Of a stretch of 64,000 nt of DNA, positions 42,899-52,455 are shown in pieces. The position numbers and the translations under genes are program-made. Numbering within the stretch: position 1 is the first letter of the stretch; every line of letters begins with the position of its first letter. The notes beneath the pieces are model-generated. The model searched no databases and was not told the DNA's origin. It saw only the letters and a list, made by a program, of their open reading frames with translations. The stretch is taken from NCBI RefSeq assembly GCF_007741535.1, contig NZ_CP036525.1, positions 3,286,001 to 3,350,000 of the forward strand. Direction: 5' to 3'. The stretch is from Rubripirellula lacrimiformis. GTDB lineage: Bacteria > Planctomycetota > Planctomycetia > Pirellulales > Pirellulaceae.

Positions 42899-44239
42899 GG
42901 AACGACGAATAAATAGTCCTCGCCACATCGCCTATAATGTGATCTACCGTTGCGGTGGGAGGCACCGCTCAGAATTCACACGGAGGGTAATTCCATGGCG
43001 TTTCAATTTGAGTCCCCGTACTCCAAGCAGATCGAAGAACGCATGAAAAATGTTTTCGATAGCTTGTCTGAAAAGGATCGTCGCCGCTACGCCGCCATCG
43101 AGACGGAGAAGCTTGGATATGGTGGTCAACGCTACATCTCAGAGCTATTTGGTTGTTCCGAGCATGCGATCCGGCATGGTTTGGATGAGATTGAATCGCT
43201 GCCCGAGGATCCTCTGGGCGATCGACAACGGGCTGAAGGTGGAGGAAGAAAGCAGAAAATTGACGAGGAACCAGAGATCGAAGATCAACTCTTTGAAATC
43301 GTGGATATTCACATCGCTGGCAGTCCCGACGAACCCGATATCATCTGGACTCATCAGTCGCCGCAAGCGATCGCTGCGACGTTGACGCACGATGGCACAC
43401 CGATCAGCGCGCCCACGGTGGCCGATTGGCTCGAAGGCCAAGATATCCGTCGACGCAAAATTGAAAAGTCGATTGCCGGCGGACAGAGCCCCGATCGCGA
43501 TACACAGTTTCAGGAAATCGATCGATTCCGTTCGCTCTTCCGAGAGGCTGGCGACCCTGTTTTCTCCATTGACACCAAGGCGAAAGAGCTTCTTGGCACG
43601 ATGTATCGCGACGGCCGTGCCTACCTGAGCAGTCCGATGCGAGCATTCGATCACGACTATCCGAGTTGGTCCGATGGCGTTTTGATTCCCCACGGAATCT
43701 ACGACCCGGTTCGCAACCACGGACACCTTAACTTGGGGCTCAGTCACGATACCAGCGAGTTTGCCTGCGATAGTTTTTGGTGGTTCTGGCGTCGTGTCGG
43801 GCGATTCCATTATGCAGGGGCCAAAAAGATACTTTGGTTGTGTGACGCCGGTGGCAGCAACAATGCTCGGTACTGGATCTTCAAAGAAGACTTGTCTCGC
43901 TTGGCTACGCGGATCGGACTGCCGATCCAGGTTGCTCACTACCCGCCATACTGCAGCAAGTACAATCCGATCGAACGGCGGTTCTTCTCACAGGTGGGCC
44001 GAACTTGCAGCGGGCTGATGATGCGATCAGCCGAGTTTGCAGCAGAGCTAATGAGACAAACGTCAACAGCGACCGGTCTGAGCACGACCGCCCATATCAT
44101 CAAACGAGCCTACGAACTCAAACGCAAGGCAACCGAGGAATTCATGACACGAATGCCAATCACATTTTCGAACCTACTGCCTCGACTAAACTACACGGCC
44201 AACCCTTCATAGCAGCGCGTCTTATTTATTCGTCGTTCC
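42899..44239 (+). mobile_element. ISAzo13-family insertion sequence with 17-bp inverted repeats and TTA target duplication
   Basis: The ends are GGAACGACGAATAAATA (42899-42915) and its exact complement TATTTATTCGTCGTTCC (44223-44239), giving a 1341-bp element. TTA at 42896-42898 and 44240-44242 is the likely 3-bp target duplication. The single transposase gene is full length, so the copy may be active. Perfect ends and an intact gene suggest recent arrival, next to the CRISPR locus. Confidence 0.88.
42995..44212 (+). CDS. ISAzo13-family DDE transposase
   Basis: A 405-aa protein from the ATG at 42995, with GGAGGGTAA just upstream. The N-terminal helix-turn-helix includes KLGYGGQRYISELFGCSEHAI. 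The catalytic core shows VFSIDTKAKELLG (first Asp), WLCDAGGSNNARYW (second Asp) and YNPIERRFFSQV (Glu), the pattern of the DDE_Tnp_ISAZ013 ('Rhodopirellula transposase') family. Length is normal and there is no frameshift. It fills the element between its inverted repeats. Confidence 0.92.
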   Translation: MAFQFESPYSKQIEERMKNVFDSLSEKDRRRYAAIETEKLGYGGQRYISELFGCSEHAIRHGLDEIESLPEDPLGDRQRAEGGGRKQKIDEEPEIEDQLFEIVDIHIAGSPDEPDIIWTHQSPQAIAATLTHDGTPISAPTVADWLEGQDIRRRKIEKSIAGGQSPDRDTQFQEIDRFRSLFREAGDPVFSIDTKAKELLGTMYRDGRAYLSSPMRAFDHDYPSWSDGVLIPHGIYDPVRNHGHLNLGLSHDTSEFACDSFWWFWRRVGRFHYAGAKKILWLCDAGGSNNARYWIFKEDLSRLATRIGLPIQVAHYPPYCSKYNPIERRFFSQVGRTCSGLMMRSAEFAAELMRQTSTATGLSTTAHIIKRAYELKRKATEEFMTRMPITFSNLLPRLNYTANPS

Positions 44240-44388
44240 TTAGGCTCGTCTCATGCCGACATCGATTCGCTCTTTGACTCACTTCTTCAGTAATCTATAC
44301 CAGAAAACTGCTCAAGACCTGAGTCGCTAGTCGGGTTATTTGTCTAGACCTCTATGGCCAGCGGCGAATGCCTGAATGATCGATCGAG

Positions 44389-47300
44389 ATGAGTGGAATA
44401 ACCATGAGTGCTTCCGATGAAGGCGTCGCCGCTGACTTTGAATATTCTCGCTTCGAGTCCCGGCTTGGGTTGCCCCAAGGTGACGACCGGCAATTGAAGG
44501 ATGCGGCTGTCGCTGTTCGCCAGGAGTATCGAGATGGGTCACGGTGGAAACGCTTGAGTTGCCACCGCGTCAGCATCTTTGCTGAGAAAGATCGTGGGAC
44601 CATTTTCGTCGTTCATGTCGGCTCGTCGGTCGAGTTTGATTGGACCTGGGAAGGAGCGAAAGCGTTTCGCCCGAAGTCGCTTGACGACGACGGACGTGAC
44701 TCTGATCGGTTTTATGAAGAAGCCGACTATGAGGACGACATTGTCTGGTCGAGTGAGATCGTCGAAGTGGACGAGCGGAACGGTTGCTTGTTCATCAGTC
44801 TTGATGATCCTGAAAGGACGCCGACGGCCGGACCGTTCTTTGTTCGTCCGTTTGAGTTCATGTCGGTCTTGGACGCGGTCTATAACGCAGACGAGTTTGA
44901 AGAGGTTCGCAGGCATATACCGGCGAGACTGAACGCCAGCGAGGGCGATGTGCATCCGAGAGTGGCGCTGCCGTGTGAGTTCGGCTTGCCAGAGTTGCGT
45001 GATTGGTGGCAGCACGCGTGGAGCGTTCTTTGGGGACCGCCCGGCACCGGCAAAACTTGGACGACCGGGCAGCAGATCGCCAAGGTCATGCAAGATGAGA
45101 GCGAGCGAGTTCTGGTGGTATCGACGACCAACCGAGCGACGGATGCCGTCGCTATCTCCATTGGCGAAGCGGCAAAGGGATTCTGCCCTGATGAACTCGG
45201 TGATGACACGCTGCTGAGAATCGGGAAGGGTGCGTCGTACCAAACGTTCGTCGGAAAAGAGCTCGATCCGATGCTCCGGGGAACCGAGTCGGAAGTCTTG
45301 TCACAGATCGATGGACTGGCACAGCAACTGCAACTGTTTGAATCGTCCGAAGACAAAGCCCTGACACGAAAACGGATCAGCGAACTGCGAGCCTCCGGTA
45401 ACGACCAAAGCAACCGAATCTTTGTGGATGCTCAGCGACGAGTGGTGGTCGCCACCGCATTCAAAGCGATGAGCTATTTGAAGGACGAGTCCATCCGCAA
45501 GATGGTCGAGGATGGCGGCGCCCCTTTCACCACAATTTTCATTGACGAAGCGGGGTTGATCTCCAGGGCAGCGGTCGCTGCGTTGTCGCTGTTGGCCGCC
45601 AGACGAGTCGTGTTGGTCGGGGATTCAAAACAATTGGCTCCGATCAGTCGAATCTCACGGATTCTGCCAACTCGCCAGCAAACGTGGTTGGCGAGCAGTG
45701 GGCTGAGCCATCTGGACGATACGGAAAACATCCCCCACGCGGTTCACCTCCTTTCGCAGCAGCGGCGAATGCACCCGGACGTTTGCAGGGTCGTGTCGAG
45801 CTACCAGTACGATGGCGTGTTGACGACCGCACCGGACCGAGCCGAGTTGGAATCTACGCTTTCGCCATTCATTGCCGGTCAATCGAGAGCCATCTGGTAC
45901 GTCCTGGATGAAGAGGATGCCAGTCTCGCTTCCATTCGTGCCGCACGTGGACCGGGCAACCGAAGCTGGGTTCGTGGAGTAACGCAGTCAGTGCTGCAAA
46001 AGCTGTTTTCGGATGCCGATGTTTGCTCAGCAAACGGCTTGTTCATCTCGCCATTCAAAGCCCAAGCTCAGCAGGTCGGGAAGCTTCTGGCTGGTTGGGG
46101 GATGACGAATTGGGAAGCTTCGACCGTCCACAGTCAACAAGGTTCGGAAGCGGACATTGTCATCTTTGATACGGTCAATGCGGGCAGTGGGACGTGGCAA
46201 GTCCCCGAATGGAAAAGGCTTGTCAACGTTGCACTTAGTCGGGCCAGGGAAGCGGTGATTGTTCTAGCAAGTCGTAGCGAGATGGAAGAACCGTATCTGC
46301 GCCCACTGAAGAAGGACATGACCGCAGCGTTCCTTGCGCGAGACGACGAGCGTTTTGTTTGGCGAAAGCCGGGTCATCGAGAGTCAGGTCAACGAGATCC
46401 AGGCCAAACGGTAGGGTTCGGAGCATCGATTGCGGCTGAGCAAAAGGGAAGCTACAAGAAAAAGGCATCTTGTCGCATGGGCGATCAGTTCGTTGATCGC
46501 AAGGGAATGAAGCCCATTCTTTCCCAAGAACAGCAACGGCTGACCAATCTTGAACTTGATGGAAAACCCCGCTTGGTTCGTGGAGTAGCGGGCAGCGGAA
46601 AGTCGATTGTTCTTTGCAATTGGCTCGCCAAGACGGCGAAGCGTTTGCAAGATCAGAAGGATGCCCGTATCTGGGCCGTCTACGCCAATCGAAGTTTGCA
46701 AAAGCTGCTTCGCGAATCGATTGAATCGGCATGGACCAGCCTTAACGAAGGAGACCTTTTCGATCAATCAGAGTTCCCTTGGGATAAAGTGTCGCTGCTT
46801 CATGTGAAAGACGTTTTGGCCGGGATGCTGCCAAGCGTTCGGATGTCGATCGAGTCGATTGGTTTTGATTACGACCGTGCCGCCGAGGAGTTCCTGAATC
46901 GTCAGGATGTGGACGATCTGCTTCCCCGTTGCTCGGCTTTGTTCATCGATGAAGCTCAAGACATGGGACCGGCAACGTTGCGGTTGCTGTTGTCCATCGT
47001 CGAGCAAGCGGACGAAGGAGACGCCAACAGTCGTTCGGCACATATCTTCTACGACAACGCACAAAACGTTTACGACACCAAGACTCCGAAGTGGTCCGAG
47101 TTCGGTCTCGACATGCGTGGTCGTTCGACGATCATGCGAGAGAGCTTTCGGTCAACCACGCCGATCACCGAACTTGCTGTCAACGTGCTGAGCCGACTTT
47201 CGGAATCAAGCAAGCGACAAGATCAGCAAGAATTGCTTCAACTGGGATTGCTGGAGAAAATCCATCGAAACGACGAAGACTGGTTGCGAGTGCGGTACAA

Positions 47301-47805
47301 CCAGATCGATGGACCGAAACCGATCTTCCATAGCTTCGAGAACCGAAGCCAAGAAATGGCTTCGATTGCCGGTCACCTAAAGCACTTAATCCAGAACGAT
47401 GGGATTTCGCCAACCGATATCTGCCTCATTTACAACGGTCGAGTTCGGAACGTTTTGCAATCCAATCTTGCACCGGCACTTGCAGCGATCGGTGTCGAAC
47501 TCTCTTTTCAAAAGAATCGTTCGTTCGAAAGACAGCCCAACACACTGGTTGCCACCACTCCACATTCGTTCAAAGGTTACGAATCAGAAGTCGTTGTGAT
47601 CCCGTGCGTGGACCACTATGTGGCTCCCGAAGGCAAAACCTTGAAGAACAGCCTTTACGTGGCAATGACTCGCGCTCGCTCGCTGCTGGCAATCTATGGA
47701 GTGAACCGTGGATCGGAAGCGAGTCGAAAGATTGGCGAAACGATTGGTACGTGTATCGCGATCCAAAACACTCAGCCGATCGTTCAGGATTTGGGCGATG
47801 GGTAG
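44389..47805 (+). CDS. Tandem SF1 helicase fusion (Upf1/DNA2-like + UvrD-like)
   Basis: A 1138-aa protein with two complete SF1 ATPase modules. The N-terminal ~200 residues are a beta-rich unrecognised domain. Module 1 has GPPGTGKT (~216-223), FIDEAGLISR (~384), VGDSKQLAP, TVHSQQGSEADIVIFD and NVALSRARE, as in Upf1/DNA2-like helicases. Module 2 has GVAGSGKS (~731-738), FIDEAQDMGP (~851), RESFRSTTPI, TTPHSFKGYESEVVVIP and YVAMTRARS, as in UvrD/Rep enzymes. No nuclease motif was found. All ATPase motifs look intact. It stands alone downstream of the insertion sequence in the defence-rich island; a role in DNA repair or phage defence is possible but unproven. ATG at 44389 or 44404. Confidence 0.88.
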   Translation: MSGITMSASDEGVAADFEYSRFESRLGLPQGDDRQLKDAAVAVRQEYRDGSRWKRLSCHRVSIFAEKDRGTIFVVHVGSSVEFDWTWEGAKAFRPKSLDDDGRDSDRFYEEADYEDDIVWSSEIVEVDERNGCLFISLDDPERTPTAGPFFVRPFEFMSVLDAVYNADEFEEVRRHIPARLNASEGDVHPRVALPCEFGLPELRDWWQHAWSVLWGPPGTGKTWTTGQQIAKVMQDESERVLVVSTTNRATDAVAISIGEAAKGFCPDELGDDTLLRIGKGASYQTFVGKELDPMLRGTESEVLSQIDGLAQQLQLFESSEDKALTRKRISELRASGNDQSNRIFVDAQRRVVVATAFKAMSYLKDESIRKMVEDGGAPFTTIFIDEAGLISRAAVAALSLLAARRVVLVGDSKQLAPISRISRILPTRQQTWLASSGLSHLDDTENIPHAVHLLSQQRRMHPDVCRVVSSYQYDGVLTTAPDRAELESTLSPFIAGQSRAIWYVLDEEDASLASIRAARGPGNRSWVRGVTQSVLQKLFSDADVCSANGLFISPFKAQAQQVGKLLAGWGMTNWEASTVHSQQGSEADIVIFDTVNAGSGTWQVPEWKRLVNVALSRAREAVIVLASRSEMEEPYLRPLKKDMTAAFLARDDERFVWRKPGHRESGQRDPGQTVGFGASIAAEQKGSYKKKASCRMGDQFVDRKGMKPILSQEQQRLTNLELDGKPRLVRGVAGSGKSIVLCNWLAKTAKRLQDQKDARIWAVYANRSLQKLLRESIESAWTSLNEGDLFDQSEFPWDKVSLLHVKDVLAGMLPSVRMSIESIGFDYDRAAEEFLNRQDVDDLLPRCSALFIDEAQDMGPATLRLLLSIVEQADEGDANSRSAHIFYDNAQNVYDTKTPKWSEFGLDMRGRSTIMRESFRSTTPITELAVNVLSRLSESSKRQDQQELLQLGLLEKIHRNDEDWLRVRYNQIDGPKPIFHSFENRSQEMASIAGHLKHLIQNDGISPTDICLIYNGRVRNVLQSNLAPALAAIGVELSFQKNRSFERQPNTLVATTPHSFKGYESEVVVIPCVDHYVAPEGKTLKNSLYVAMTRARSLLAIYGVNRGSEASRKIGETIGTCIAIQNTQPIVQDLGDG

Positions 47806-47822
47806 CCAGGAGTCTTTCGATT

Positions 47823-48090
47823 GATTAGCCGTTTTGGCGCTAGTACCGGTTCATAGGTGACGAAACCGAGGCTAGCGGCCTGCAGATTTAGTAACCCGCT
47901 GCGTGAGCGAGGGATTCAACAGGATCCCTCGCTCACGCTTCGGGTTATGATTTGCACGCTAAGTTCCGGAAAACGAATTAGCACGCCGCTAGCGACTAAA
48001 CGGCTAACTAAATCGACAAACCGTCAAGAGTTTCGGCCTTGCCATGATTTACGAAAGTCTTGACGACTTCCGCTACGACGTTTGCCCGAA
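47823..48090. repeat. Composite dispersed repeat: modules A-C-A and an inverted core of the 184-bp repeat
   Basis: Module A half (TTAGCCGTTTTGGCGCTAGT), then the module C hairpin (CCCGCTGCGTGAGCGAGGGA against TCCCTCGCTCACGCTTCGGG), TTTGCACGCTAAGTT, then the inverted half of A (CGACTAAACGGCTAACTAAA). At 48021-48085 follows, inverted, the core of the array at 6.6-8.6 kb (ACGAAAGTCTTGACGACTTC then CGCTACGACGTTTG). It lies between the helicase gene and the dehydrogenase gene (convergent 3' ends). Confidence 0.85.
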
Positions 48091-48123
48091 CGTCTAGCTG
48101 GCATTGCGCAAACTCACTCAGTC

Positions 48124-49149
48124 CTAAACGACTTCGATGATCGCCTTGATGACACCGGTTTCTGGCTTAGTGAACGATTCGAAATCGTTCAGGACGCCGT
48201 CAAAGCTGGTTCGGTGCGTGATCCACGGATCGGTGTTGATGGTGCCGTCTTCGATCAAACCGATGATGCGTGTGAAGTCTGGTGGAAGCGCGTTTCGCGA
48301 CGCCTTGATCGTGGCTTCGGGACGGTGCATCACCGGATGTCGGAACGACAATTCGTCGGTCGTGATTCCCACGTAGACCAGCGTTCCGGTCGGTGCCAGA
48401 TACTGGAACGCGCCGGACATCGAATGCTTGTTGCCGGTTGCGTCGGTGATGACCTGATACATATCGCCGCCGGTCAATTCCTTCATCCGATCGATTTCGC
48501 TGCCGTCGCCTTTGAACAGGACCGTGTTTTCGATTCCGTAGTTGTCTTGGACGAACTTCAATCGGTCGGGATTCATATCCATCACGCTGACGGTCGCGTC
48601 GGTCAAGCGAGCGAACTCTAAAGTCGCCAGCCCGATTGGGCCCATCCCGATGATCAACGCATGATCGCCACCGGTCGGTGCGCCTCGGTCGTTGGCGTGA
48701 CAGCCGATGGCCAGGGTTTCGACCAATGCCAATTGGTCGTAGGTCAGTTTGGACGACGGGTGCAATTTGTCGGCGCGAACCAAGAACGATTCGCATAGTC
48801 CGCCGTCGCACATCACGCCGATGACCTTCAAGTTCTGGCAGCAGTTGATCGCCCCTCGGCGACAGGCATAACATTCGCCACAGTTCATGTAGGGTTCGAT
48901 GCTGCAGGCGTCGCCCGACTTGACGTTGGTGACGCCATCGCCGACCGAGACGACTTCGACGCCCAGCTCGTGTCCCGGGATCCGCGGGAAATCGAAGAAC
49001 GGAAACTTGCCCAAATAGCAGCTGACGTCGGTGCCGCAAACGCCCATGCGATGGGTTTTGACCAACGCCATGCCGGGGCCGGGTGCGGCCGGGGCGTCGA
49101 TTTCGATGGACTTGAGTTCTTTGACGTTCGAGATCTGAATGGCGCGCAT
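48124..49149 (-). CDS. Zinc-dependent MDR-family dehydrogenase
   Basis: A 341-aa medium-chain dehydrogenase. Catalytic zinc site: CGTDVSCY (Cys), PGHELGVE (His-Glu) and a later Glu; structural zinc site: CGECYACRRGAINC. The Rossmann motif GMGPIGL near 170 binds NAD(P)H. It resembles sorbitol/threonine/L-galactonate-type dehydrogenases acting on sugar acids or polyols. The next gene downstream of it in chromosomal order (49247-50080, same strand, upstream in transcription, 97 bp away) is a fuconolactonase-like hydrolase, so a shared role in L-fucose or related deoxysugar breakdown is plausible (inference). Confidence 0.9.
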   Translation of the reverse strand: MRAIQISNVKELKSIEIDAPAAPGPGMALVKTHRMGVCGTDVSCYLGKFPFFDFPRIPGHELGVEVVSVGDGVTNVKSGDACSIEPYMNCGECYACRRGAINCCQNLKVIGVMCDGGLCESFLVRADKLHPSSKLTYDQLALVETLAIGCHANDRGAPTGGDHALIIGMGPIGLATLEFARLTDATVSVMDMNPDRLKFVQDNYGIENTVLFKGDGSEIDRMKELTGGDMYQVITDATGNKHSMSGAFQYLAPTGTLVYVGITTDELSFRHPVMHRPEATIKASRNALPPDFTRIIGLIEDGTINTDPWITHRTSFDGVLNDFESFTKPETGVIKAIIEVV

Positions 49150-49246
49150 TCTATTTCCAAGCGTAAGAAAGGAGTTGCGGGTTGGTTGGGAATGGGGGTG
49201 TCGTTGTGTGGCAGATGCATGGGGATGTCAGGCCCCTGCGGGTGCA

Positions 49247-50080
49247 TCAAGCCAGGCTGTAGGCTCGGATAGCGTTGTCGGCAAAGATTGCTTGTTGTTC
49301 GTCAGCCGTCAGTTCCGCGGCTAGTTCGCGTACGGTATCCAGCCAACGGCGATGATGGGTCTTTAGCAGACAGACCGGCCAATCGCTGCCGAACATCAAT
49401 CGGGACGGTGTGAACGCTTCCAATGCGACGTCCCAGTACGGGCGGATCGTTTCGATCGACCAGTCGGCATCACGCACTTCCGTGGCGACACCCGAGAATT
49501 TGCAGGTTAGGTTTGGTCGCCGAGCGAGTTCGCGAAGATGGTCGGCCCAAGTTTGATCAAACTCTGCTGACGCGATTGTCGGCTTGGCGATGTGATCCAA
49601 GACCATCGGCAAATTGGTATGAAGATCTGCAAACTCAATCGCCGCAGGCAATTGTTTAGCGAAGATCAAAACGTCGTAGACCAATCCACGATCGTGCAGT
49701 TGAGAAACACCGCGATTGAAGTCCGCGCCCAATAGGAATCGGTCGTCGGGTTCGTCTTGGACCACATGTCGAATGCCCTTCAGCTTTGCGACACCCTCGA
49801 AGCGATCCAGCGCGTCGCCAACATTGGGATCCGCCAGCGGAACCCAGCCGACGACGCCGCGAATCAGTGGTTCGTTGTCGGCGATTCGCAACAGTTCCTC
49901 GGTCTCTTGAACCGTTTGCCTGGCTTGCACCGAAACAAACCCATCGACGCCGCTTTCCGCGGCAACTTGACGTAGTTCGTCGCCAAGAAAGTCCCGCCGC
50001 AGGACCGACATCGATTCGTCGATCCATCCGTATTGTTCGGCCGAATACTTCCACAGGTGATGGTGGGAATCAATCAACAT
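49247..50080 (-). CDS. Amidohydrolase-family lactonase, L-fuconolactonase-like
   Basis: A 277-aa TIM-barrel hydrolase of COG3618. It starts MLIDSHHHLWKY with the metal-binding His pair; other conserved pieces are FVSVQARQTVQETEELL, GIRHVVQDEPDDRFLL, MVLDHIAKP and FGSDWPVCLL with the catalytic Asp. The family hydrolyses sugar lactones such as L-fuconolactone and L-rhamnono-lactone. First gene of a likely two-gene unit with the MDR dehydrogenase. The exact sugar is not provable here. Confidence 0.88.
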   Translation of the reverse strand: MLIDSHHHLWKYSAEQYGWIDESMSVLRRDFLGDELRQVAAESGVDGFVSVQARQTVQETEELLRIADNEPLIRGVVGWVPLADPNVGDALDRFEGVAKLKGIRHVVQDEPDDRFLLGADFNRGVSQLHDRGLVYDVLIFAKQLPAAIEFADLHTNLPMVLDHIAKPTIASAEFDQTWADHLRELARRPNLTCKFSGVATEVRDADWSIETIRPYWDVALEAFTPSRLMFGSDWPVCLLKTHHRRWLDTVRELAAELTADEQQAIFADNAIRAYSLA

Positions 50081-50154
50081 GCTGAAATCATCTAATCAGA
50101 GAAAGCCAAAGGGTGACATTGCGACGGTACAAGTTACCGCAAATCGCGACGGGG

Positions 50155-51504
50155 TTACCCCAATAATGCGCGGGCGATGTTGATGTAGATCACAATGCCC
50201 AAAATGTCGACGATTCCCGCCACGAACGGGTTGCTCATCATCGCCGGGTCCAGCCCTAGCCGTTTGAAAACGATGGGCAACGTCGCCCCGCACAGGCAAC
50301 CGCAAACGATGACCGACAATAAGGTGAACGGAATGACCATCGCGGCACGCGGCGACGGTGCGATGAACAGGGCAACCGCGAAGCCGATCATGGCAAGAAA
50401 ACTGCCCAACCCGAACGCCACGATGACTTCACGTCGCAGCACTTCGGGCCAGTCGCGGAACTTGACCTCGCCGCTGGTCATGGCGGTGATGACCAGGGTG
50501 GCCGACTGGCTTCCAGAGTTGCCGCCGGCGCTAATGATCAACGGAATGAACCACACCAACCACGCAAATTTGTCGAGTTCGACTTCGTAGTGTCGCAGTG
50601 CGAACGCAGTCAACAGGGCGGCGAAGAATAGGATCGTCAGCCATAGACCGCGTTTCCACGATAGCGTCCACAGACCGACCTTCAGAAAATTTCCCTCCAG
50701 CGGCTCGACCGCAGCGATCCGCTGAGCATCTTCGGCGAGTTCTTCGCGGACGACATCGATTACGTCATCGTGAGTGATGATGCCCAGCAGTTGTCGGCCG
50801 CTGTCGACGACGGGGATGGCCAACAGATTGAATCGTTCGACTCGTTCGGCAACGGTTTCTTGGTCATCGGACACCAGGGCCGCGATGACATCCGATTCCA
50901 TGATTTCGCCAAGCGTGCGTGTCGGCGTTTTCAGCGAAGAAACCAATTGACGCGTGGAAACGACACCGCGAAGCAGATTTTTATCGTCGACGACGTACAG
51001 GTAGTAGATGGTTTCCAGTTCGCTGGATTGCCGCCCCAATTCCTCCAACGCTTCGCGAACCGTGAGGTGTTCCTCTAGCATCGCCACTTCGCTGGTCATC
51101 AGCGCGCCGGCGGTTTCGTCCGGATAGGACTGCAACCGTTGGATGTCGCGGCGGTCCTCCAGCGGCAGCAGCGGCATGATCTGGTCGGCACGCTGGCCCG
51201 ACATCTCTTGGATCAAGTCGACGCGATCGTCCGAGGGAAGTTCTTCGATCAATTCGGCCGCTTGGGCCGACGGCGACTGTTCCAACAGCGTCAGTTTGCG
51301 TTGATGCGGAAAGTAGCCAAAGATTTCCGCTCGTCGCGTCGGGTCGGCAAACTGGAGCACCTGCCAGACCTCATCGTCTGCGAGTCCCTCCATGAACTCG
51401 GCAGTACGACCAGCGTTGAGCGCTTGGCAAAATTCTTCGAGTTCCGCCCGGTTCGCAGCGGCCAGCATCTCTCGCAGCTCAGGCAAGAATAGCGTGTTGT
51501 ACAT
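50155..51504 (-). CDS. mgtE: Magnesium transporter MgtE
   Basis: A 449-aa Mg2+ channel. The N-terminal superhelical domain (~1-130) has LADDEVWQVLQ and ELPSDDRVDLIQEM. Two CBS domains (~135-260) include DETAGALMTSEV and LLGIITHDDVIDVV. Five membrane helices (~285-449) include the pore signature PLIISAGGNSGSQSATLVITAM, followed by a C-terminal helix with GIVDILGIVIYINIARALL. Cytosolic Mg2+ binding to the N and CBS domains closes the channel in this family. Monocistronic. Confidence 0.95.
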   Translation of the reverse strand: MYNTLFLPELREMLAAANRAELEEFCQALNAGRTAEFMEGLADDEVWQVLQFADPTRRAEIFGYFPHQRKLTLLEQSPSAQAAELIEELPSDDRVDLIQEMSGQRADQIMPLLPLEDRRDIQRLQSYPDETAGALMTSEVAMLEEHLTVREALEELGRQSSELETIYYLYVVDDKNLLRGVVSTRQLVSSLKTPTRTLGEIMESDVIAALVSDDQETVAERVERFNLLAIPVVDSGRQLLGIITHDDVIDVVREELAEDAQRIAAVEPLEGNFLKVGLWTLSWKRGLWLTILFFAALLTAFALRHYEVELDKFAWLVWFIPLIISAGGNSGSQSATLVITAMTSGEVKFRDWPEVLRREVIVAFGLGSFLAMIGFAVALFIAPSPRAAMVIPFTLLSVIVCGCLCGATLPIVFKRLGLDPAMMSNPFVAGIVDILGIVIYINIARALLG

Positions 51505-51616
51505 GGCCGGGACTTTGGGGGAACGAAGGATCGATCAAAACGTTGGCTGAAGAACAACCTTCAACAGCAATGGTGAGCCGCTGGCCGTGAGGCCACGGGC
51601 AATTCCCGGCCTGCTG

Positions 51617-52430
51617 ACTTAGTTAGCCGTTTAGGCGCTAGCCTCGGTTTCGTCATCCAAGAACCGGGGCTGGCGGCCTGCACCTTTCGTAACCCGCTGC
51701 GTGAGCGAGGGATCTAGTGGTATCCCTCGCTTACGCTTCGGGTTGTGATTTGCACGCTTAGTTCAGGAAGACGACTGAATCAACAGGCCGCTAGCTTGCT
51801 AACGGCAAACATTCATCATCCAACACAGCGCACCTTTGGTAACCCGCTGCGTGAGCGAGGGATCTAGTAGTATCCCTCGCTTACGCTTCGGGTTGTGATT
51901 TGCACGCTTAGTTCAGGAAGACGACTGAATCAACAGGCCGCTAGCTTGCTAACGGCTAACATTCATCATCCAACACAGCGCACCTTTCGTAACCCGCTGC
52001 GTGAGCGAGGGATTTGGTAGGATCCCTCGCTTACGCTTCGGGTTGTAATTTGCATGCTTAGTTCAGGAAGACGACTGAATCAACAGGCCGCTAGCTTGCT
52101 AACGGCAAACATTCATCATCCAACACAGCGCACCTTTGGTAACCCGCTGCGTGAGCGAGGGATTTGGTAGGATCCCTCGCTTACGCTTCGGGTTGTGATT
52201 TGCACGCTTAGTTCAGGAAGACGACTGAATCAACAGGCCGCTAGCTTGCTAACGGCTAACATTCATCATCCAACACAGCGCACCTTTCGTAACCCGCTGC
52301 GTGAGCGAGGGATCTAGTAGTATCCCTCGCTTACGCTTCGGGTTGTGATTTGCACGCTTAGTTCAGGAAGACGACTGAATCAACAGGCCGCTCGCTTGCT
52401 TTGGCTGACATTCATCATCGAACAGTGCGA
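51617..52430. repeat. 150-bp tandem repeat array, five units, built from module C
   Basis: CACCTTTCGTAACCCGCTGC-type units start at 51681, 51831, 51981, 52131 and 52281, exactly 150 bp apart. Each contains the hairpin CGTGAGCGAGGGAT / ATCCCTCGCTTACG, then TTTGCACGCTTAGTTCAGGA and CAGGCCGCTAGCTTGCTAAC. Module A (51617-51680) leads the array. The array fills the gap between the mgtE start and the efp stop, ending 25 bp from the efp gene. Confidence 0.95.
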
Positions 52431-52455
52431 ACCGTCCTCTTTGACCACCCGCGTA

